NCBI GenBank assembly: GCA_949361645.1
Contig: OX442427.1
Location: 744,181-808,180 of the forward strand
Direction of reading: 5' to 3'
Length of the DNA stretch: 64,000 nt
From: Spongilla lacustris
Lineage: Eukaryota; Porifera; Demospongiae; Spongillida; Spongillidae
The notes under the pieces are model-generated. The model was not told the origin of the DNA. It saw nothing but the letters and a program-made list of their open reading frames with translations, and ran no database searches. Each line of letters begins with the position of its first letter. Position 1 is the first letter of the stretch. The position numbers were made by a program, and so were the translations under genes. Shown in pieces: positions 1 to 12,032 of the stretch.

Positions 1-914
1 TCTAGATTTGGGAATTGAAATTATAACGTGCATCTTGGACAGTTCACTAACATGGTGAAGAAAACATTATAGATGTAACCTGATGTTTGATAAAGACTCA
101 ACCCTCCTCCTTAGCCACCTCTCGTCCCCTACCTCTCTCCCTCTTTCTTTATCCCTCTCCCTAACACACACTCTCTCTTGCTCACGATCACTTTGGAAGC
201 AACATCACTATCATGTCTGCCCTCAGACAAGAGATATCCATGCATGTACCAGTTTGGTGTTCATGAGGTACGTCTGTGCACCTGGAGGTTTGGAGCACAC
301 ACTTAAATCTAAACAAGCAAATTACTTTATGTGTTGAGAGGTTCCTCCATCTTGCAACTGAATTGTTCCGTAAATTCCAAGTGTCCTAATTGTGCAGTCA
401 GATTATTTGAAATGTGATCAATTTCAGCATTAAATTTAATCATACACCTCCCCTTTTGCCTGACCAAACCTTCCCAATTTGCTAGACATTGTGTTCCAGT
501 GGTGGTGTACACGGATGGTGGTCTTCAGTTTACATCACAAGAATAATACTGTGAAGACTACAAGAAGTGGCAGGATCATTCATCAGCCTACCAGGTGTAA
601 AAGGACTCCATAGTTTGAAGAAAACAACAAACAGGTACTTGGTAGTCAGAGGGGGGATGTTTAGGATCACGCGACATTGGTTTGAGCTTAAATTAGAGTT
701 TGCATGTAGTGTGTTGCAGTACTGAAGTTATATCTGTGTGAACATGCAATTTGCTAATGTAATTACATTAATTAACATTAGTTAGGTCCAGCACGTACGC
801 GCGCACATGCACATTGGCAGTTACATCTATGGTGTTTTACTAATCGTATTCACAATACTTCAGAACCTACATGTGGGGTGGGGTCGTGCGTCTTTGCGAT
901 TGCTGTATATAAAT
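1..914. other. 5' flank of Rab copy A (tandem-unit intergenic DNA)
   Basis: This is the second half of the spacer that precedes every gene copy; the first 80 bases recur at 6480, 13028, 41116 and 54783, so the tandem array continues upstream of the window. It holds a pyrimidine-rich CTCTCC stretch (105-175), a gypsy integrase relic (480-556, listed separately) and a G6 run before 'tgtttaggatcacgcg' (653-680). The start codon at 915 is directly preceded by 'gtatataaat'. That TATA-like run touches the ATG, so it can be a TATA box only if transcription starts inside the ORF; I treat it as AT-rich leader. No other gene is seen. Confidence 0.7.
480..556 (+). mobile_element. Ty3/gypsy integrase core relic, unit A
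   Basis: One frame reads VPVVVYTDGGLQFTSQE and then stops. The TDGG...FTS block matches the second catalytic Asp region of retroviral/gypsy integrases (usual form S/TDxGxxFTS). Only about 25 codons survive. The same relic lies at the same place in other units (6985-7060, 13510-13575, 55262-55330, 58200-58320), so it was captured before the tandem amplification and is carried along with it. Confidence 0.65.
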
Positions 915-3900
915 ATGGCGGCAAATACAGATAAGAGTTATGATTTTTTATTTAAAATTGTTCTCCTCGGTGAAGACTATGTAGGAAAGACGTGTATATT
1001 TATTCGTTACGACAATGATAGGTTTGCTGCTACTATGAGTACAAGTAAGGTGCCCGCTAATATAGGCCTATAGACTTATACACTGTATTTATACGTTCTA
1101 ATATGACTAAGAACAATACTGTGCAATTGTAGTACGTCATTGTATGAGCTCGTGGAAGTGACTGTGTGCCCTTGTGTATGTGCGTGTGATGCTATGATCC
1201 TTATTTCTGCCTAAGTTAGTGTAGATTTCAGGAACAAGACAATTGCGTTACAAGATAAGAAAATCAAGATGCAGATATGGTGAGTTGTATAATTGTAGAC
1301 AGGCTAACCTGGAGGAGGGAGGTTTATAACTCTTCCTTGTACCACCTTCCCTCTCCTCCCACACCACCTTCCTTTTCCTCCCACACCACCTTCCCTCTCC
1401 CTCTCCTCCCACACCACCTTCCCTCTACTCCCACACCACCTTCCCTCTCCTCCCACACCACCTTCCTTGGCATAATCTTTACCTTCATGATGACTTTTAT
1501 ATCACCTGACATGGTATTGTTGCACACTCCCCAGGGATACTCCTGGTCAAGAACGGTTTCGTGATATTGTTACTGCATACTTGAGAGGCTGCACAGTTAG
1601 TACCATTGCATGCAGTTATTAATATGAATATGCTAGGTAACCAGAACTGCATGTATTTATTAATATTAATGTGCTAGGTAACCAGAACATGTAGCTTTAT
1701 ATCCATCTGATATTAATTCTGACACAGATTCAGGAATAGGTCTGGCAGGTCAGGTGACCACTGGCAGGTCAGGTGACCACTGTGCCAGTGTGGTCTTCAT
1801 TGGCACACTTATACCTGTTATACCTGCCCGCATTACCTGTTATACCTGCCCGCATTACCTGTTATACCTGCCCGCATTACCTGTTATACCTGCCCGCATG
1901 TCATTTTGTGCAGTGGACGTAGGTATGGTTGTTTATTTTAACCCACTCACCTATAGAACTTGTGTCCTTCCTCCCAGCTGTTGCCTCCAACTATTGTCTG
2001 TCTCAATGACTAAGAGAGTTTGGAAAAGCTACATTTGATGAAAATGTAAATGCAGAAGATGTCAAAAACTATACATGTTCAAACTAAGTAACAACTCTTA
2101 ATTCAAGAAAATATTGTGGCTTGTGACATAGAATGATAATTGGACTGATACATACAAATAAACTTTGCCCACCCACCCCCAAAAACGGGTAGTACTGCAA
2201 AATGACTACTTTGTGTTCTGAAAGCTACAAATCAGCAGTATCTTATTGAAACTGAAACGAAAAGAATGTATGAGTAACAAAATGACTTTTGAACATGGAT
2301 TTGAATTTTGAAGCTTTAGAGATAAAGGAATCAGGAGTTATGTGTGTTTGTAGTTATTTAAGCTCAGATTCGTAGAATTCAATATCTGTCAGAAGGAAAT
2401 TTATATCTCTGGTATCTAGCTTTTCTTGGAGCATTTACAAAGTGCTATTTAGTCGCAAATGATGGGTTTATATGACTTTAAATTGGCATGAGATTATCTC
2501 ATTCCACTGACAGGATACAATGCTCTAAAGTAGCAGTATACAACTCTCTTATTAACTAGACAGACAATAATCATACCGCATCGAGTTTCTTTGGCTTTAT
2601 AAATAAAGCTGACACTGGACATACTTTTTCAGTCACTATTTTTTTTAAATACTATTTTTTAAAGAAATAAACATAGCCAGAAGAGCCCTCCAAAAGACCT
2701 TAAAATGCAGGAAATGTGTTGTGGGTGGGGCATAGCCCCAGACCCTGTACTCAGGGACTTACTTCTAATAGACCTCCTAGCTGGCCAGACCAATGCTAAT
2801 AGCTTCTGCCACCCCTGAGGATGAATGATGTCATATTTGGACAGTCTACATTCATGCACACACATGGTTGGTATTGTTCTCTACAAAATGACTCTTGGCC
2901 CACATTGAAAATCTGACTGCTCGTCATGTAGCTATGAATAGCTTATCCCAAGAAAATGTTATTTGCGTCCACTGTAGGACATGCAGCAGAATAGTTATGT
3001 TTGCATTGAAGTGTAATTAAATGCTCTTTGTGATAGGAAAAGATTTATAATCATTTCTTTGAATAGTGTCCACAAAATTATATTTTTTAGACATAAATTG
3101 TCTTTTTTTGTAGAAACTGTTCCTTATATAATTAGGACAGTTTCCAATTATTAAAATGTAGGATTTGGAGGTAAACTACAGACCTACATATAACATGTTC
3201 AAGAAATTAGTCTCGTACCCAGACCCACACTCGCGGCTGCAGATGGATTACATCACCGCTACACGCTTTCTCACATCCACAGCTGTGAGTCTGTGTCTGG
3301 GTACAAGACTATCAAGAAATATGCATGTTTGCTAAATGTAGCTCTGTATTATTTATAATTGCTACACATGTACATACATGTGTGTGTGTATGTTTACATT
3401 GCATGTTGTGTGTCATACTTTCCTTTCAGGGTGTCATGCTCGTGTATGACATCACCAAACAGAGCACTTTTGACCAGATACCTTACTGGATGGAGATGAT
3501 TAAGAAGGTGAGGTAAAGCCTGGGGACCAGTTTGTGGTAAGACCAACTGAGATGTTAAATAGCGAAGGAGAGGAGAGGGGAGGAGAGGAGAGGAGAGGGG
3601 AGGAGATGGAAGGGCCAGGGTATTGCGTACAGTATTATGAGAATGGATGACTTTCACAGGATCCTTGAGAATTCAGAGGCTATCATGCTTTCAATAACAA
3701 GGGGCCACCAAAACCGCAAGACCAGAGGGGAGGAGATGGGAGGAGGGGGGAGAAAGATTTTATATTGCAGCTGCATGATCCATGTATATTAATAAAAGAT
3801 AATGTCCAATAAACCACCTCTGTCAGTGCTTCAGTATTTATAAAGCACCACCTTATGAGTCAGTGTGTTTCATTTAATATTCAATAAAGCTGGCTGACCC

Positions 3901-3987
3901 AATTCAAAACTTCGATTCACCTGACATCAGTTACGGCTCAAACACGCATATGAAAGAACATGCACATACACACACACATACACACAC

Positions 3988-4020
<33 letters not shown>

Positions 4021-5491
4021 CACATGAGACACATTTGGGTAATTTCATCAGATATCAGTGCGTCCATGCATGCATGGCTTACGACATTCATCGAGCTCTT
4101 TTGACCAAATCAAAAGTAGCTGAAAGGGTATCAGTAATAATGTGCACTTGACAAATTTTATGCACACAGTACTCACTTGTGACATATCAAAGAGTAAGGT
4201 GCAAGAATCACACACCTATCCTGTTTGTGGATAATAACTGGCACAATATTGCTAAGTACAGTAATAATGTAGTATTGTTAATTGCATCCACTTTCTGATA
4301 CAGACCCAAAACACAATTTTATTGAAGTATAAGTGAAAAGATTTGCAAGATAAAAATGAAATTTAAGCTGCTTGAGGATTTTTTGTTTATACAACATCTA
4401 AAAAAAGTGAAAAAGCTTACTAAGTTATATGACTTATACAAAGCGATCAGTATAGCTACAGTTAAATTAACCAACAAATCATGGGCACCCAAACTGGCAA
4501 TGTTAAAAGAAGTTTGTACTTGTTCTTCAAATTGTATACAACGTAGGTCGAGCAGGTACTTGTCACTGGAAGATGTGTACAGATCTAGCATCTTTTCACC
4601 ATACTCCATGCAATGTACGCCACTTGTTCCTATGTGAACATCCTTTGGTTTTGACCTCTATTTCACTTGTACAACAAGTGGCAGGAAGAGAAGTATTCGT
4701 CCCATAGGGCACCCAACAAGGCGTCTATTCAAAACATTTCATAGTTATCTCTGAAGATATAAGAAAACTTAATTAGTTAATTTGACCGACTTTAAAGCGG
4801 GTCAAAGATTGTAATAGTGCCATAATATATCCTTCAGCATTGTCCTGATGCTGAAGTACTGCTGGTAGGAAACAAGTGTGATCTTGACTCTGAGAGGGTT
4901 ATAAGCACAGAGAGAGGGCAGCAGATGGCATCGAGTTTGGGAATTTCCTTCAGAGAAACCAGTCCTAAGAGTGGCATCACAAATGTTGATGAAGTGAGCA
5001 TTGTGTAAATAGAGTATGTGTACATGTATGTGTATGTGTATGTGTATGCCAGTGTATGTATGGTCTTGCCCATAAACTACACATCCCTTTGTTTTTTAGG
5101 CATTTGATACCTTAGCAAGATGTGTTCTAGCAAAGGTAAGGGTCCTGATGTAAGGTTTATAGGTAAGGGTCCTGATGTAAGGTCTATAGGTAAGGGTCCT
5201 GATGTAAGGTCTATAGGTAAGGGTCCTGATGTAAGGTCTATAGGTAAGGATCCTGATGTAAGGTCTGCAGGTAAGGGTCCTGATGTAAGGTCTATAGGTA
5301 GGGATCCTGATGTAAGGTCTGCAGGTAAGGTAGGAGTGGGCACATTTTATGTAAAAGGGGAATTCATGCAATTATGAAATTCAAGGCCTGTAATGATTTC
5401 CATTTATTTGCTTCCAAAAACAAAGAAAATGGAAGATGAAGAAAAGAGAGTGAAGGCAGTTGAAAGAAGTGATAGATGCAGTACCATGTGA
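915..5491 (+). CDS. Rab8/10-like small GTPase, copy A
   Basis: Seven exons join without frameshift: 915-1044, 1216-1279, 1535-1595, 3430-3507, 4838-4993, 5100-5135, 5426-5491, giving 196 aa. Junctions are GT-AG. G1 is GEDYVGKT (residues 19-26); the switch I Thr is T43 in STISVDF, with Ser where sibling copies have Gly; G3 is DTPGQERF (66-73); then LVYDIT, G4 NKCD (123-126), G5 ETSPK (151-155), 'AFDTLARC', and a charged tail ending CSTM, a CaaX prenylation box. Length, the N-terminal 'KSYDFLFK' and the CaaX ending resemble Rab8/Rab10/Rab13, regulators of exocytic membrane traffic. Odd points are Pro for the usual Ala in both G3 and G5. The exon 7 acceptor (after 'caaag') is the least certain junction. 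The start has A at -3 and G at +4. Confidence 0.8.
1340..1470. repeat. 21-bp pyrimidine-rich minisatellite, intron 2 of copy A
   Basis: About six units of ctcccacacc/accttccctct lie between the exon 2 donor (1280) and the exon 3 acceptor (1534). Because 21 is a multiple of 3, both strands stay open and give spurious ORFs. Confidence 0.9.
1806..1899. repeat. 22-bp minisatellite, intron 3 of copy A
   Basis: Four tandem units of 'acctgttatacc' + 'tgcccgcatt'. Copy E has six units at 36303-36436; copies B, F and I have a single unit at the matching place. Confidence 0.85.
2660..2830. repeat. Interspersed-repeat-like block in intron 3
   Basis: A block from 'aataaacatagccagaag' to 'gcttctgccacccctgagg' recurs in introns 3 at 27756-27910, 36988-37145, 50788-50915 and 60307-60460; F keeps only its end (44030-44102) and B has lost it. 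It reads as an old insertion carried by the tandem unit. Its 27-bp 5' end was separately expanded at 27595. The family is not recognised. Confidence 0.5.
3208..3311. mobile_element. MITE-like inverted-repeat element, intron 3 of copy A
   Basis: A 104-bp element with inverted ends TAGTCTCGTACCCAGACCC and GGGTACAAGACTA. It is flanked on both sides by TCAAGAAAT (3199-3207 and 3312-3320), a 9-bp target-site duplication. Copy G has the empty site at 51315-51330. A 9-bp duplication with long terminal inverted repeats fits Mutator-like (MULE) elements; it has no coding capacity. Confidence 0.75.
3961..4024. repeat. CA-rich microsatellite, intron 4 of copy A
   Basis: A CA run with ACACAT interruptions. 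Matching tracts occur at the same intron position in B (10176-10240), the split copy (29071-29117), E (38010-38069) and F (45230-45294). Confidence 0.9.
5016..5060. repeat. GTGTAT hexamer repeat, intron 5 of copy A
   Basis: A short GTGTAT array downstream of the exon 5 donor (4994). Other copies have longer versions at the same place: B 11258-11312, split copy 29485-29577, E 39112-39300, F 46352-46525, G 52146-52751. Confidence 0.85.
5136..5327. repeat. 27-bp splice-donor minisatellite, intron 6 of copy A (7 units)
   Basis: Units read GGTAAGGGTCC + TGATGTAAGGTCTATA. The first unit's GTAAGG is the authentic donor of exon 6 (exon ends 5135). In the exon frame each unit contains TAA and TAG, so retention would end translation at once. 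The last units carry CTGCAG before GTAAGG instead of CTATAG. Confidence 0.95.
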
Positions 5492-6142
5492 ACTAACTAT
5501 TGCTGGCATTCATTATATTTCACGTTATGAATGGATGTACATCAATTCTTGACTAGAAGCTGTGAGTACTTGGGACCAGGCACCTCCTCCCCTTCCTCAA
5601 CCATCTCTTCCACATACTCAATAATCTTATATCAAATGATGCTGTGATAGGATCACTTTCTGGTAAAGATTACCTCCTGCAGTAAACTAAATGATTACTA
5701 AGTTGATCTCCTTCAGTCAATTAGCAGTGCTACTCCACTAGTTCACTGCTGGACTTTACGTAGTAAAACTTGGTAATCCTTTGAACACTGGTCTTTGCCT
5801 ATGGGCACAGTATGGTCCAAACAGATGATATGAGTACACTGTCTTCTTATGTCCTTCTTGGAAGCACCACCTCCTCCATATGCTAGAGTGGGGATATTAT
5901 ATAATTATAATAATACAGTGTACACATAACCATTAATCATTAATACACCTGTAAGAATATAATGTAGCTATAACCAGATAACCATTAATATAACTGTACA
6001 TGCATGACAACCATTTATATAACTGTTACACAATAACTATTAACATAACTGCAACATGGTAAATATATATAACTAACATGACAGCCATTAATATATAACC
6101 ATTAATGCAACTGTAACAAATAACCACTTCATTGATGTGTAC

Positions 6143-6480
6143 CTGTATTTTTAAGGCTTGGTATGCTGAGCAAACAGCACCAAAGTGCTCAATCGATGTG
6201 AGGTCAAGTCCTGTAAGGTTAACTCGCCTTTCCTGCCTGCCTGACATGCGCTGATTTAGTTGTTCTTGGTACAGTGTTCCCAGTACAGACCTGGTAGTAC
6301 CTAGATCACTATCAGTGCTGATTGCCCCATCAGTAACAGCAGTTGGCGGGATTGTGGTGGGACTGTTGAGGGGAGCCTCTGCTACTTCATCTGCTTTGTG
6401 TGTGGTGTGGCTTTGGTCCTCTGGGAGGAGGGTGGGAGGAGGTAGAGGGAAGAAAGGTGAAGGAACCTCCAAGAGACATT
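6143..6480 (-). other. Conserved exon-like ORF on minus strand, spacer A/B
   Basis: An open frame of about 113 codons on the minus strand runs from a possible acceptor (CTAG, about 6481) to a possible donor CAG|GTACAC after 'YQALKIQ'. The upstream part is Pro/Thr-rich (ending 'LPEDQSHTTHKADEV'), followed by 'TRSVLGTLYQEQLNQ' and 'LTGLDLTSIEHFGAV'. It is preserved in B (12692-13029) and G (near 54450-54784), while E has one in-frame stop. There is no ATG at the start of the frame, which suits an internal exon. I do not recognise the family. It could be an exon of a nested antisense gene or a decaying co-amplified fragment. Confidence 0.4.
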
Positions 6481-6984
6481 CTAGATTTGGGAATTGAAAT
6501 TATAACGTGCATCTTGGACACTTCGCTAACATGGTGAAGAAAACATTATAGATGTAAGCTGATGTTTGATAAAGACTCAACCCTCCTCCTTAGCCACCTC
6601 TCTTCCCCTACCTCTCCCTCTTTCCCCCTACCTCTCCCATTTTCTTTATCCCTCTCCCTAACACACACTCTCTCTTGCTCACGATCACTTTGGAATCAAC
6701 ATCACTATCATGTCTGCCCTCAGACAAGAGATATCCATGCATGTACCAGTTTGGTGTTCATGAGGTACGTCTGTGCACCTGGAGGTTTGGAGCACACACT
6801 TAAATCTAAACAAGCAAATTACTTTATGTGTTGAGAGGTTCCTCCATCTTGCAACTGAATTGTTCCGTAAATTCCAAGTGTCCTAATTGTGCAGTCAGAT
6901 TATTTGAAATGTGATCAATTTCAGCATTAAATTTAATCATACACCTCCCCTTTTGCCTGACCAAACCTTCCCAATTTGCTAGAC

Positions 6985-7060
6985 ATTGTGTTCCAGTGGT
7001 GGTGTACACGGATGGTGGTCTTCAGTTTACATCACAAGAGTAATACTGTGAAGACTACAA
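6985..7060 (+). mobile_element. Ty3/gypsy integrase core relic, unit B
   Basis: Same VVVYTDGGLQFTS relic as at 480-556, with nearly identical sequence. Confidence 0.6.
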
Positions 7061-7480
7061 GAAGTGGCAGGATCATTCATCAGCCTAGCAGGTGTAAAAG
7101 GACTCCGTAGTTTGAAGAAAACAACAAACAGGTACTTGGTAGTCAGAGGGGGGATGTTTAGGATCACGCGACATTGGTTTGAGCTTAAATTAGAGTTTGC
7201 ATGTAGTGTGTTGCAGTACTGAAGTTATATCTGTGTGAACATGCAATTTGCTAATGTAATTACATTAATTAACATTAGTTAGGTCCAGCACGTACGCGCG
7301 CACATGCACATTGGCAGTTACATCTATGGTGTTTTACTAATCGTATTCACAATACTTCAGACCCTGTCGTAGTGTTTATACTGTAAGCGATAAACGCTTA
7401 CGTCATGGTGGGTCTGGGTACGAGACTAACATGTACATGTGGGGTGGGGTCGTGCGTCTTAGCGATTGCTGTATATAAAT

Positions 7481-10400
7481 ATGGCGGCAAATACAGATAA
7501 GAGTTATGATTTTTTATTTAAAATTGTTCTCCTCGGTGAAGACTATGTAGGAAAGACGTGTATATTTATTCGTTACAACGATGATAGGTTTGGTGCTACT
7601 CTGAGTACAAGTAAGGTGCCCGCTAATATAGGCCTATAGACTTATACACTGTATTTATACGTTCTAATATGACTAAGAACAATACTGTGCAATTGTAGTA
7701 CGTCATTGTATGAGCTCGTGGAAGTGACTGTGTGCGTGTATGTACATGCGTGTGAGGCTATAATCCTTATTTCTGCCTAAGTTGGAGTAGATTTCAGTAA
7801 CAAGACAATTGCGTTACAAGATAAGAAAATCAAGATGCAGATATGGTGAGTTGTATAATTGTAGACAGGCTAACCTGGAGGAGGGAGGTTTATAACTCTT
7901 CCTTGTACCACCTTCCCTCTCCTCCCACACCACCTTCCTTTTCCTCCCACACCACCTTCCCTCTCCTCCCACACCACCTTCCCTCTCCTCCCACACCACC
8001 TTCCCTCTCCTCTCACACCACCTTCCCTCTCCTCCCACACCACCTTCCCTCTCCTCCCACACCACCTTCCCTCTCCTCCCACACCACCTTCCCTCTCCTC
8101 CCACACCACCTTCCCTCTCCTCCCACACCACCTTCCCTCTCCTCCCACACCACCTTCCCTCTCCTCCCACACCACCTTCCCTCTCCTCCCACACCACCTT
8201 CCCTCTCCTCCCACACCACCTTCCCTCTCCTCCCACACCACCTTCCCTCTCCTTCCACACCACCTTCCTTGGCATAATCTTTACCTTCATGGTGACTTTT
8301 ATATCACCTGACATGGTATTACACACTCCCCAGGGATACTTCTGGTCAGCAACGGTATCATAGCATGGTTCCTACACACTTGAGGGGCTGCACGGTGAGT
8401 ACCATTACATGTAGTTATTAGTATTAATGTGCTAGGTAACCAGAACATGTAGCTTTATATCCATCTGATATTAATTCTGACACAGATTCAGGAATAGGTC
8501 TGGCAGGTCAGGTGACCACTGTGCCAGTGGGGTCTTCATTGGCACACTTATACCTGTTATACCTGCCCGCATGTCATTTTGTGCAGTGGACGTAGGTATA
8601 GTTGTTTATTTTAACCCACTCCCCTATAGAACTTGTGTCCTTCCTCCCAGCTGTTGCCTCCAACTATTTCTGTCTCAATGACTAAGAGAGTTTGGAAAAG
8701 CTACATTTGATGAAAATGTAAATGCAGAAGATGTCAAAAACCATACATGTTCAAACTAAGTAACAACTCTTAATTCAAGAAAATATTGTGGCTTGTGACA
8801 TAGAATGATAATTGGACTGATACATACAAATAAACTTTGCCCACCCACCCCCAAAAACGGGTAGTACTGCAAAATGACTACTTTGTGTTCTGAAAGCTAC
8901 AAATCAGCAGTATCTTATTGAAACTGAAACAAAAAGAATGTATGAGTAACAAAATGACTTTTGAACATGGATTTGAATTTTGAAGCTTTAGAGATAAAGG
9001 AATCAGTAGTTATGTGTGTTTGTGGTTATTTAAGCTCAGATTCGTAGAATTCAATATCTGTCAGAAGGAAATTTATATCTCTGATATCTAGCTTTTCTTG
9101 GAGCATTTACAAAGTGCTATTTAGTCGCAAATGATGGGTTTATATGACTTTAAAATGTTATTTGCGTCCACTGTAGGACATGCAGCAGAATAGTTATGTT
9201 TGCATTGAAGTGTAATTAAATGCTCTTTGTGATAGGAAAAGATTTATAATCATTTCTTTGAATAAGTGTCCACAAAATTATATATTTTAGACATAAATTG
9301 TCTTTTTTTGTAGAAACTGTTCCTTATATAATTAGGACAGTTTCCAATTATTAAAATGTAGGATTTGGAGGTAAACTACAGACCTACATATAACATGTTC
9401 AAGAAATTAGTCTCGTACCCAGACCCACACTCGCAGCTGCGGATGGATTACATCACCGCTACACGCTTTCTCACATCCACAGCTGTGAGTGTGGGTCTGG
9501 GTACAAGACTATCAAGAAATATGCATGTTTGCTATTATTTATAATTGCTGCAATCCCTTTGCATGTACATACATGTGTGTGTGTATGTTTACATTGCATG
9601 TTGTGTGTCATACTTTCCTTTCAGGGTGTCATGCTCGTGTATGACATCACCAAACAGAGCACTTTTGACCAGATACCTTACTGGATGGAGATGATTAAGA
9701 AGGTGAGGTAAAGCCTGGGGACCAGTTTGTGGTAAGACCAACTGAGATGTTAAATAGCGAAGGAGAGGAGAGGGGAGGTGAGGAGAGGAGGGGGAGGAGA
9801 TGGAAGGGCCAGGGTATTGCGTACGGTATTATGAGAGTGGATGACTTTCACAGGATCCTTGAGAATTCAGAGGCTATCATGCTTACAATAACAAGGGGCC
9901 ACCAAAACTGCAAGACCAGAGGGGAGGAGATGGGAGGAGGGGGGAGGAAGATTTTATATTGCAGCTGCATGATCCATGTCAGGTGAATCGAAGTTTTGAA
10001 TTGGGTCAGCCAGCTTTAAAGTGGGTTGGGTAATGGATTGAATATTAAATGAAACACACTGACTCATAAGGTGGTGCTTTATAAATACTGAAGCACTGAC
10101 AGAGGTGGTTTATTGGACATTATCTTTTATTAATATACTTCAGTTACGGCTCAAACACGCATATGAAAGAACATGCACACACACATACACACACACATAC
10201 ACCCACACACACATACACACACACACGCACACACACACATGAGACACATTTGGGTAATTTCATCAGATATCAGTGCGTCCATGCATGCATGGCTTACGAC
10301 ATTCATCGAGCTCTTTTGACCAAATCAAAAGTAGCTGAAAGGGTATCAGTAATAATGTGCACTTGACAAATTTTATGCACACAGTACTGGCATATCAAAG

Positions 10401-12032
10401 AGTAAGGTGCAAGAATCACACACCTATCCTGTTTGTGGATAATAACTGGCACAATATTGCTAAGTACAGTCATAATGTAGTATTGTTAATTGCATCCACT
10501 TAAGCTACTTTCCAATACAGACCCAAAACACAATTGTCTTCCAAATTTAATTGTAGTATAAGTGCAAACTTTTAAAGGGTAAAAATCGGCAACAAAATTT
10601 GGACAAATTTAAGCTGCTGATTTTTTATCATATACAGTTTTGTTTCTGTCTTTATACAACATCTAGCCCTGAAAAAAGCTTACTAAGTTATATGAACAAA
10701 TTTTCAGTGATCTATATAGCTAGTACCTTCTTCGCTACAATTAAATTAGCCAACACATCATGGGCACCCAAACTGGCAATGTTAAGGAGTTTGTAGTTCT
10801 TCAAATTGTATACAACGTGGGTCAAGCAGGTTCTTGTCACTGGAAGATGTGTACAGATCTAGCATCTTTTCACCATACTCCTTGCAATACACACCACTTG
10901 TTCCTATGTGAACATCCTTTGGCTTTGACCTCTATTTCACTTGTACAACAAGTGGCAGGAAGTGTGATAGGGGAACAAGGATTCGTCCCATAGGGCACTC
11001 TACAAGGGGAAACTTAATTAGTTAATTTGACCGGTTTTAAAGCGGGTCAAAGGTTGTGAATTGTGCCGTAACATATCCTTCAGCATGGTCCTGATATTGA
11101 AGTACTGCTGGTAGGGAACAAGTGTGATCTTGACTCTCAGAGGGTTATAAGCACAGAGAGAGGGCAGCAGATGGCATCGAGTTTAGGAATTTTCTTCAGA
11201 GAAATCAGTCCTAAGAGTGGCATCACAAGTGTTAATGAGGTAAGCATTGTGCAGAATATGTGTATGTGTATGTGTATGTGTATGTGTACGTGTATGTGTA
11301 TCAGTGTGTATGTGTGGTCTTGCCCATAAACTACACATCCCTTTGTTTTTCAGGCATTTGATACCTTAGCAAGATGTGTTCTCGCAAAGGTAAGGGTCCT
11401 GATGTAAGGTCTATAGGTAAGGGTCCTGATGTAAGGTCTATAGGTAAGGGTCCTGATGTAAGGTCTATAGGTAAGGGTCCTGATGTAAGGTCTATAGGTA
11501 AGGGTCCTGATGTAGGGTCTATAGGTAAGGGTCCTGATGTAAGGTCTATAGGTAAGGGTCCTGATGTAAGGTCTATAGGTAAGGGTCCTGATGTAAGGTC
11601 TATAGGTAAGGGTCCTGATGTAAGGTCTATAGGTAAGGGTCCTGATGTAAGGTCTATAGGTAAGGGTCCTGATGTAAGGTCTATAGGTAAGGGTCCTGAT
11701 GTAGGGTCTATAGGTAAGGGTCCTGATGTAAGGTCTATAGGTAAGGGTCCTGATGTAAGGTCTATAGGTAAGGGTCCCGATGTAAGGTCTATAGGTAAGG
11801 GTCCTGATGTAAGGTCTATAGGTAAGGGTCCCGATGTAAGGTCTATATGTAAGGGTCCTGATGTAAGGTCTGCAGGTAAGGTAGGAGTGGGCACATTTTA
11901 TGTAAAAGGGGAATTCATGCAATTATGAAATTCAAGGCCTGTATTTATTTGCTTCCAAAAACAAAGAAATTAGAAGATGAAGAAAAGAAAGTGAAGGCAG
12001 TTGAAAGAAGTGATAGATGTAGTACCATGTGA
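7481..12032 (+). CDS. Rab8/10-like small GTPase, copy B
   Basis: Exons 7481-7610, 7782-7845, 8334-8394, 9625-9702, 11084-11239, 11354-11389 and 11967-12032 join to 196 aa. Motifs: [19 protein letters not shown], 'REISPKSG', tail ending CSTM. Exon 1 differs from copy A at only 4 of 130 bases and exon 4 is identical to A, yet exon 3 differs at 14 of 61 bases with nine amino-acid changes. B reads DTSGQQRY and then HSMVP where A reads DTPGQERF and RDIVT. The catalytic-position Gln is kept. Intron 3 is about 500 bp shorter than in A because the block matching A 2480-2957 is missing. Confidence 0.78.
7907..8270. repeat. 21-bp pyrimidine-rich minisatellite, intron 2 of copy B (about 17 units)
   Basis: Same unit as at 1340 but nearly three times longer and very homogeneous, pointing to recent expansion. 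Confidence 0.95.
9408..9511. mobile_element. MITE-like inverted-repeat element, intron 3 of copy B
   Basis: Orthologous to the element at 3208-3311, with the same TCAAGAAAT flanks. Confidence 0.75.
10176..10240. repeat. CA-rich microsatellite, intron 4 of copy B
   Basis: CA run with ACACAT and ACCCACA interruptions, at the same intron position as in A. Confidence 0.9.
11390..11881. repeat. 27-bp splice-donor minisatellite, intron 6 of copy B (about 18 units)
   Basis: Starts at the exon 6 donor. Units are almost identical; two carry GTAGGG for GTAAGG, and the last ends CTGCAGGTAAGGTAGGAG as in A. Confidence 0.95.

Larger units (their letters stand above)
5492..7480. other. Spacer between copies A and B
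   Basis: After the stop codon there is no canonical AATAAA within about 400 bases. The spacer holds AT-rich 'accattaatataact' imperfect repeats (5925-6130), the minus-strand exon-like ORF (listed), a CT-rich stretch (6585-6680), the integrase relic (6985-7060) and, at 7365-7428, an extra segment absent from A. That segment ends in 'gggtctgggtacgagacta', the end sequence of the intron 3 MITE family, and contains a GTAAGCG/CGCTTAC hairpin. Confidence 0.65.

Noticed and set aside
905..914. TATA box directly before the Rab start codon
   Set aside because: 'tatataaat' abuts the ATG, leaving no room for a transcription start between them; probably just AT-rich leader conserved by recent duplication.
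2659..2865. Recurring minus-strand ORF ('[10 protein letters not shown]') in intron 3
   Set aside because: Recurs because the intron block is repeated; short, with changing stops between copies and no domain. I annotate the block as a repeat instead.
7814..8326. Periodic ORFs over the 21-bp arrays ([20 protein letters not shown] and the Pro/Ser-rich reverse)
   Set aside because: Simple read-through of a 21-bp repeat on both strands within intron 2; not preserved in length or start.
5136..11881. CRISPR-like array
   Set aside because: The repeats are directly adjacent with no unique spacers, and the host sequence is eukaryotic with spliced genes. The 36-bp array at 20035 fails for the same reason.
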